64,000 nt of DNA from Leguminivora glycinivorella (taxonomy: Eukaryota; Arthropoda; Insecta; Lepidoptera; Tortricidae): positions 4,928,926 through 4,992,925 of the forward strand of contig NC_062973.1 in NCBI RefSeq assembly GCF_023078275.1, in the 5' to 3' direction. Of the stretch, positions 56,682 through 64,000 are shown in pieces (the first letter of the stretch is position 1; each line of letters begins with the position of its first letter). Under the pieces are notes generated by a model. It ran no database searches, had not been told where the DNA came from, and saw nothing but the letters and a program-made list of their open reading frames with translations. Both the position numbers and the translations under genes were made by a program.

Positions 56682-59600
56682 TTAACTTATTTCATCAAAA
56701 TTGTACTGGTTGTAACACTGTTCGCCGAGGTGGCAAACATCTTTTAGACATTTTTGTTTCCTCAAGGCACAACCACAACGAGAATTTCTGCAACCTGTCT
56801 TACAGTTGCACGAGATTAGCTCTAAATCTTTTAACTTTATTGGGGGTCTAGACGATGTTACGGGCCGCAACCGCTCTTCCGACATCAACCACCCACTAAC
56901 AATAGGTAGAGGTAGCTCCTGATTGGTTTTATTTGCCACATGCCAGCATAGTGCTTGCAAGTTAGCTCTTTGTAAGTGGTAAATAAGCACATCTCTTGTA
57001 GGCGGCAATTTATCCAGTTCTTTGACGCTTGGGAACAAAGCTGCCCTTAAATCATTAATGCTATCGATATCTTTAAGGGCCGGCTTTTTACTTATGTACA
57101 TTTCTATTATGAACCTCTCTGCCTTTTGGATTTGTGGTTCATAAAGTTCCGCAGAACGTCCAAAGTCAGATAGCAAATGTGCGTGTTTTTTAAATGTAAC
57201 CCAACTAGATGTTTTGCTATGTCCTGAGAAAGCACTTGTGCTGTCGCTTCCGGTTAAACTGTGATACGCTAGTAGAGCCTGTAGCATGTTTGGATCCATT
57301 TTTTTTGCTATTTCATGTACCGGTATATATTTAGGCTTTTTTGCAGTACCAGCTTTTATCCAGACGTTCGAAGGTAGTTCTGAATAAAAATGAATCATCA
57401 ATAGAAGTACATCTGTGTCCCGACTGTGGACTATGAGCCTATCACAGCCATTTACCTTGCAATATATTCCGTGAAGAACAAACCGAGTATCCGCTTCTTC
57501 GTGATCGCATTGCAATTGGGCAATATTTTGAGACATATTAGAGCTCACAGTCGTAAGATTTGTGAAACCACCGGCCGTCAATATTTCTTGATTTTGGTTT
57601 AGTTTTAAAGCATGTTCAGTAATTTCTTCTGACAGGAATTGATTCAGCCCGGCTTTATTTTCAATCGAATGGATGAAGCGATCCCACTTTCTTGGAAGTG
57701 CCGTGCTGCGGCTTGCGATTTGGTGCTCTATGGGAATCGCAGTCAGACTTCGTTTTGAGCGTGTTCCAGATTTAATCGAGTTTTTGTTGTATCGGTCAAA
57801 CAGTACATGCTTTCACATTCATTTTGAACGAAATTTGACTTGATTACCTTTATGAAAGTGTCGCTCAAATCGCCAAAATTCTTTGCCAATTTAGGTATTC
57901 CAATGGCTTGAATCAAAGCCTGACCGTCAATTATAGTTGCAGTTTTAAGTTTAGGTTCATTCATTAACGACTCTAAAACATGTACCTCCTTTTGTAATAT
58001 GTGACCTAAGGCTGCTTTATTCGTTTGTCTAATGTCTCCATTATTGTCAAATAGAGACGGCGGTGGATTGCGTAGCTCATTTTGTAGAATTTTTTTGACA
58101 TCAATTTCACGGCCGCTTTTCACAGCAGAGAACATTAATGCTTTATCAATGTCGTGGTCTCAATAGCAACCTTTTTTTTTGATTTGTTATCTTGTAGTTG
58201 AACACCGTGCAAATTTTTAAATGTTTTTGATTTTATTTTCTTTAACGGGGTATAGAAATCAATATTCCGTTCTACTAACCGAGATTTTAAAAAATCTTCG
58301 GCCATTTGGACACCTCGGGATTGAGCCGTCATTAGGTCGTGAGCAATTTCCTTGGATGCTACCTCACCGTTATAAATGTTTACTAATAATGTATTGTTGT
58401 CACCAAAGATGCCCACTTTCGTGAAGAACTCGCAAAGATTCCTAACATCTGTTTCATCTTTTTTCACTGAGGCATTCATGGTATCTTCGTACGAGTAATA
58501 ATCTTGGCTTTCAAGTCCAAGCAGTTTTCTCCCCTTTTCGGATAACTGTGACCGGAAATTAAAAGTGACACACCAGCGGTCACGCGCACTGTCATTTTTA
58601 GTTATACCAACTAATCCGCCAGCAATTTTATGCGTTCTGTTTACGTGTTCAAGAGCTTGATCGGGTGATTTTTCATTAAACGATTTTGATGTCCCTTTTA
58701 CTACGAAATTGCCGTTCAAAAATTCCTGGTAAATTTCGTTCGCAGTTTCAGGCAGCGCTTGCATATCCATTAAATATACTGTTCCCCAGCGTGCATAATT
58801 TGTGTGATCATACACAAAAAACCAAGGTATCATTTGAGCTACGGTTTCGAGATGCAGATTCCAGTTTCCTTCACGCTCTGCTCTTATAAATTTCAGAACT
58901 AAACCTGCAAGGTCCAAATATGATCGCCAAAATTTGAATGCTTGGTTGGAGTCATTATGACAATCGAATTTACGTATCAAGTCATAAATTTCATCAGATT
59001 TCATTTCAATTAAATTCCATTCAGATACAAATTCAGCACTGTGCTCAAATTTGTTAAGAGATTCGACTATACATAAATATTCGGTCGGAGTTATGTTGTT
59101 TGTTTCAGCCCAATGTTTTAAATTGGCAAAGTATACTCTCCACAACGCGTCGAATGTTAATTTCAATGCTCTTATACATCTATTGTACTGCTTCCCTTCC
59201 ATAATATTTTGAGCAGTGTTCTCTCCATAAACTCCTGTTTCAGTCCACACGTCCGCTAAACCAGCATTGGAAAAATGTTGACCAATGACGCGTAAAAAAT
59301 TGTATACCCAGTGGAACCCTCCAAGTTTTACAATTACTTTTTCTAAAGAACCAAAATGCCATTGTATTTGCTTGAGTTTGCAGTAAAGAGCTTCATCGCA
59401 AGTTATTACAGTATGTTGTTGACCTATGAATTTGGAAATATCTTGACAACGTTTCAGTACTGTAATTAAGGTATCTGTTTCATGAGCAGGTTGGGGAATT
59501 ATCGGGGTATAACCTATTATCGAGATTTGATGCGATTTTTCACTCAGGACTTTATTTGTTTCAGTCCATGATGGAGTAATTTGTGTCGAATTTCTTGAGC

Positions 59601-61818
59601 GTAAAATCAGCCAAGTTAAATCACGTCTATGAAGAGAACTTTTCTGTTGAGCCTCGGAAAATATAGTAGTGTTCATATTTAACCCAACTTTTACAGGTGG
59701 ATTTGTTATTATAGGTCCCTCTTGTACCCCCAGCAACTCATGTGGTATATTATGAACAGCTTTTGCCTGTTTCAAAACAACTATATCATCTATCTTTTTA
59801 GGTGGACCACGTTGAAAACCTACTATTTGTGTGGCATGAAATGTGCCTTTCCCGTCTAGTGTCTCTTCAATTATATCAATATTATCCGTTGCAAAATGAA
59901 CAAATTTGTTTGGTTTGAAGTTTTCTGGAACATATACATTATTTTCTTCGTATCTTTGCAGAATATAGTTTGCAATGGATGTATCGATGCGACGGACAGT
60001 GTCATAGCTGACACAGTCTCCTGCGGCATTTACTTGTTCTACAAGGTGTCTTGATCTAGTAGCTTGATGGATAGCCAATCCTAGACCCACATGTTTAGGT
60101 GTAAGTTTTTTTGGATCATGAGCATAAACAATGTCTTGACCTATGTTCATTACCTGTCTTTCTGTTACAATTTCATTTTTTCCATTTTCATTCAGTATCA
60201 AACTAAGCAACAATTGTAAACTATCAGGCACAACCTTAAGAGCAGCTTCTTTCGTTATATCTATAATATTGTTTAATCCCTCGGTGTGTTTCAAATCAGC
60301 TTTAATTTTTTCGGAAACGTGGTATACCATCCTAGGAAATAAATCCTCATAATCTCCTACTCCTTCTTTTGATAGTGAACTAATCACTTCTTCGTCAGAT
60401 TTCTTTAGCCATACTCGACGGAATGCCTGTAGTGCAACATCAATGGATACTTTAAGAAACAGTAATGTTAATTCTTTATTATTTGATTGATTTATTATAA
60501 TCTAATTTATCTCCGTAATGTTTTGCAATTCTGTTGAGGAGCAACCTTGATGGATAATTAGAATTTTCTACATTATTTGACCTCAGAATTCGGTTGAAAG
60601 AGTCACAAAGTGCCTTAAGAGAATATATGTGACCTTGAGCAAATCCGGCATCAATTTCCTTCAATAACTCGTCAAAAGCATTGTCATAAGCAGATATTTT
60701 ATGATGTGTTTCTGGTTTAGACATAAGTAAGAGATGTTTTTGGGCACACGAACGATGGTATCTTATTTCGGCTGCAATTGGATCTGTTTCTGCTAATCGG
60801 CATTTGATGGCACTATCATTCAATGCAATGTTGCGGATATTGTTTGCCATATTTTCCGTTTGAACTACAGCTAATGTCTCTTCTTGTTTTCCATGTAGTC
60901 TTTTTCGCTTCTGACATATAATACAAAAACTATTATCACTAACATTAGTATTCTTTCTCTTCCCTGACAGATGTTCAGTATCCTCGTGGTACTTTTCTTC
61001 CTGTAAAAATAAATACAGTACAGTTGAGCCTGAGTGTAGTAACAACTCGACTTTAAAAACCTTAAATTCTGTATATTTATGTCGGTAAATAAATAAAAAA
61101 CAATGTATTTTTACAATTTAGGGTAGATCATTCATTTATCATAAGTAACCACCAAAATATCTTCTTTGTTTACACTTTGCTAAATAAGTACCTGGAAGAT
61201 ACCGGCTATAATACAATTTCATATTTACCTCGACTTTATTTACATCTTGAACAGATTCTTTTGCTCGTTGTTGAAATCGTTTTTCAATTCTACTGATATT
61301 TATAGAGCTTGTGAATGAGGCGTAACAGTTTTGGTGCCATTTGAGCTTACTTGCTATATCCTCCATACAATGCCCTAAGAAATAATTTGGATGGTGAAAA
61401 GCAAGCATAATTTAATCTATTTACTTGAAAATAACGTCAATCTGAATCACAAGAAAAAAGTTGCGCTAAATGTTGACGCATGTCCATGTTTAAGCAGCAA
61501 AATAGTCAAGCACTGTTGCAATGAAATACTACAAAGGGTATCTTGAAGATAGTATATGTATATCTAGTAAGTATGTATTTACATAAATCAGTCTGTAAAC
61601 TTGTTTTATTTAAATGTATACATACCATCAAGTCGCTCAAATAAATCTTGCGACGACAAATCAAGTAACCTTTTGCGTGAATTTAACGATTCCTCAAAAC
61701 GCCGTAAACTGTTTTCGGTTACATTTCTTATATCTGCGTTTTTTTTCTGGCACAAAATGCAACGATTCCAATCAATAATTTTTGGTAAAAATAAACTTTC
61801 GTAAGTTTCAGATATCAT
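56682..61818 (-). pseudogene. Academ-like transposase/XPG-nuclease gene, three exons, three frameshifts
   Basis: Exon 1 is 61626-61818 (donor GTATGT), exon 2 is 61229-61374 (acceptor TTAG, donor GTAAAT) and exon 3 is 56682-61001 (acceptor ACAG); the splice phases join. Exons 1-2 encode CILCQK and KWHQNCYASF; the start of exon 3 repeats this with CIICQKRKR and RYHRSC, so there are two Cys/His zinc-finger-like units. The core has FATDNIDI, GGFHWVYNFLRVIGQHFSNA and PWFFVYDHTNYARWGTVY, a conserved transposase-like region of unassigned catalytic residues. Further on, FDRYNKNSIK, then HEEADTRFVLH and HSRDTDVLLLM, resembling acidic XPG/FEN/PIN nuclease motifs. It ends CNCKTGCRNSRCGCALRKQKC, a CXC-like cluster. 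Frameshifts lie near 60490, 58160 and 57810. Otherwise the frame is long and open. Confidence 0.65.
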
Positions 61819-62398
61819 TGTGACTTAAATTTCCAAAAAATTTGGGAAAATACGACCAAATAAACGATAACATTTTCAGTTGTTGTTATAAATATAGGGA
61901 AGCGCTGAATAAATTAAACTTTTTTTATACGAGTAGAATACATTCGAAATGTGGAGTTTTTTAATGACCTGGATACAAGTAACTTTGCCAAGTTACAATA
62001 AAAAACAAACATTATTTTAGTACCTGCCTGATGTGCGTTCCTACGCACATTTCTACTTGCAATACTCCAGGAGATTATACTTTTATGCAAAATTGAATTT
62101 AAATCTGAAAGATATCGCTCATATTTAATTAAATTTATTAAGATTTTACATTATTAACCACTTATATCTAAATATAATTAGTTTTTTCTATCATAACCTA
62201 CTTATTCCTTTATCTACCTTACTTCTTACCCTGAGCGCCAATGAATGTGAATATAAAAATAATACTACTAATATAGTAATACTACAATACTTATAAATCC
62301 ATTTTTGAGTTTTTATTAATAATAATGCATTAAAATTATGTTAAAATTGTTGAGGTACACAAGTTAAGTAAACTCGTACCTGCTGCGTTTCCAATCGT

Positions 62399-62901
62399 CG
62401 CGCCTGCAAATAAAGGAACGCGCGCCGAGTGATGGTGTGCGCGCTTACGGTAATATCTTTGTAGTTTGCTTATTTATTATCCGATCAAGGAAATTTAAGA
62501 AGTAGCGGATAGCTTATTAATGTGGCTAAATGATTTATATAACATATTTTTTACATAAGTGGCCGTTTTTACTGCCATTTCTGGGTGGAAAAAAAAAAGA
62601 AAAAAAAATATTTTCTGGTTTATTGTTAAAAAAAAAAACTAATAAAATTATTCTTTTAGAGTATAACACGTTTTAATAAGCATTTAATAAGCTTCCAAAT
62701 GACACCTCATTTTTAAAAATTGGATAAGCGATTGTAGAAAAATTCATAAAAAATTAAAACCCTTGATCGCGGTCTTTGTGACGTCATAGTTAACCCCCCC
62801 ACAGTCTGAGGAAGTGACAAGTCTTTATTTCGTACTCAGTAAAGTCTACCGATCACAACGATACCACTTGTCAGCAGTATACTCTCCAGTCACATCAACT
62901 T
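62399..62901 (-). repeat. Right terminal inverted repeat of the 7.1-kb transposon
   Basis: Reverse complement partner of 55781-56277. Confidence 0.85.
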
Positions 62902-63999
62902 TTTCCGAGACCCTCTCGCCGCTCTACTATGAAGATTATGACACAGAAAGAAATTTTAAAAATCAGTCCAGTAACGACGGATATATCGTGGCCTAAACAT
63001 TAAATTGAGATACATATATACATGCGAAGAGAATTGAAATACGTACGAATTGAGAACCACCTTCCTTGAGATTTGGGGCGGCGCTTAAAAATAAAGATAC
63101 TGTTTTAAAACGTCCTAGTATTTCATTATTTCCCCATTGACAAATACTTCCCTTATATTTTTGTGGCTATTCCCACTAGTTACCACCAAGTTTTTACCTG
63201 TCCTAACTACTGGGATTTCCCCCACATTGTTAATTACCACACTGGGGGTTGATAGCTACTGGGATTAGTTTTCCCAGTAGTTACTACCAAAATATTATTG
63301 TGATGACCAAAACACTAAAATATATATTCCATTGCATGCTTTAATAAACACAGGTGTCAGTTAGTAAAAGACAAATACTTATGTAACTCCGTATAGACAG
63401 ATAAAGTCTAAGAAAAAAACTTACCTCAAAACCATACAGAAAAAGGTACGGTGAGCTAGATGGCGATACACCTTTGGGGTAGGTACGCTCAGATAGATGG
63501 CGCTAATATTAATATTTGACATTTTAACACATATCAATATCATATCAAGCTGAGAATATTGTCAAAACGGAGGTTCAAAGGTTTTAAGCCTGTGTCGAGA
63601 GATGTAATACGTCAAATTCCGCGGGATATCCCTAATGTATGCTTAATCATGGACACCCTAAAGAAAGAGATGCAAGACCGGCGTGACGTAATTCAAGGTC
63701 AAATTTTCTGGCTTCAAAGTAATGTTCGGCGTGCAACATCCATTGTATATAAGATTCTTGGTCAGCATCTTTAAAATAGTTGTAATTGAAACCAAACAAA
63801 ACTTGATTAGTTTTAAATCACTCCTGCTCCTTATTACACACCCTAAAGGTTGATTTTTGAGATTGAATCGATCATTATGACCTGTCTTGGGACTCAAACT
63901 CTCTTGTTCAACTATAAAATTTCAACTAAATCGGTTTAAGCCCCCCATTCACGGTAGGTACGATATGCGTACGATCTGTCGCAACGGATTAATCGAAAC
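62902..63999. other. No certain gene
   Basis: Right of the transposon. 62902-62996 remains open in one frame (ETLSPLYYEDYDTERNFK) and might be displaced coding sequence. About 63120-63300 has repeated ACTGGGA/TCCCAGT motifs. A plus-strand frame at 63559-63774 (KRRFKGFKPVSRDVIRQIPR...) is 71 codons; I do not recognise it and cannot support it as a gene. The last 60 bases (CCCATTCACGGTAGGTACG) look like the start of another palindromic repeat cut by the window end. Confidence 0.4.
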
Positions 64000-64000
64000 G

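Larger units (their letters stand above)
55781..62901 (-). mobile_element. 7.1-kb Academ-like DNA transposon with about 0.5-kb TIRs
   Basis: Terminal inverted repeats 55781-56277 and about 62399-62901 run from AAGTTGATGTGACTGGAGAG through GGGGGGGTTAACTATGACGTC and CCGCTACTTCTTAAATTT to TGCAGGCGCG. A single gene (minus strand) fills the interior. The protein's XPG/FEN-like motifs and Cys-rich end match what is described for the Academ superfamily; the name is inference from memory of those hallmarks. Clear target duplications were not found. The frame is broken three times, so this copy is inactive, but the long TIRs are well matched and the insertion is probably not very old. Confidence 0.6.

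Overview
The window is animal nuclear DNA, most likely from a moth or butterfly (Lepidoptera). It is AT-rich, its genes have short exons and GT-AG introns, and it is crowded with TTAA-flanked piggyBac-type, TWA-flanked Harbinger-type, RTE and CR1/Jockey-like elements and palindromic MITEs. The lepidopteran assignment is inference from repeat style and from the papain-family genes; no species is named.

The backbone is a tandem array of papain-family (C1A) cysteine-protease genes, all on the minus strand. Gene 3 (43357-46197, five exons, 327 aa) keeps the Cys/His/Asn triad. Gene 2 (16950-24680, five exons, 344 aa) has the same exon phases (exons 3 and 4 are exactly 185 and 108 nt in both genes), but its catalytic cysteine is glycine. 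Gene 1 (exons 1-2 at 1722-3034, continuing off the left edge) is a near-identical duplicate of gene 2 with the same Cys-to-Gly change. A decayed first exon of a further paralogue lies at 46606-46800.

Genes 1 and 2 lie in two copies of a long tandem duplication: copy A 1-16750 and copy B 21094-41319 (offset 21093 at the left end). Each copy is a gene 5' part plus its upstream spacer. The copies differ mainly by later insertions, so empty sites are visible. Copy A alone has a full-length RTE LINE with an intact ORF (4674-8125), a truncated LINE (9094-9763), a fold-back complex (12203-14790) and a MULE-like element (15300-16545). Copy B alone has a GGCCAAGAGCG repeat (22642-23206), a 3.6-kb giant inverted repeat (25780-29388), a piggyBac-type element containing a dead LINE (29442-31537), a CR1/Jockey-like LINE (33994-36725), an ORF1-only retroposon (37107-38492) and a composite palindrome near 40 kb. 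Traces of the same spacer at 47440-47630 point to an older duplication round.

From 46 kb to the right end no host gene is certain. The region holds a LINE tail (47774-48158), THAP-domain first exons (48344, 55201), a gutted LTR retrotransposon with TATA target-site duplications (49964-53876), a Harbinger-type MITE (54041-54708) and a 7.1-kb DNA transposon with about 0.5-kb terminal inverted repeats (55781-62901). That transposon's gene, on the minus strand, carries N-terminal zinc-finger exons, a transposase-like core, an XPG/FEN-like HEEADTR...DTDV domain and a C-terminal Cys-rich motif. It looks Academ-like and is broken by three frameshifts. A smaller element in intron 4 of gene 2 (17125-18385) has similar ends.

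No tRNA, rRNA or CRISPR features were seen.
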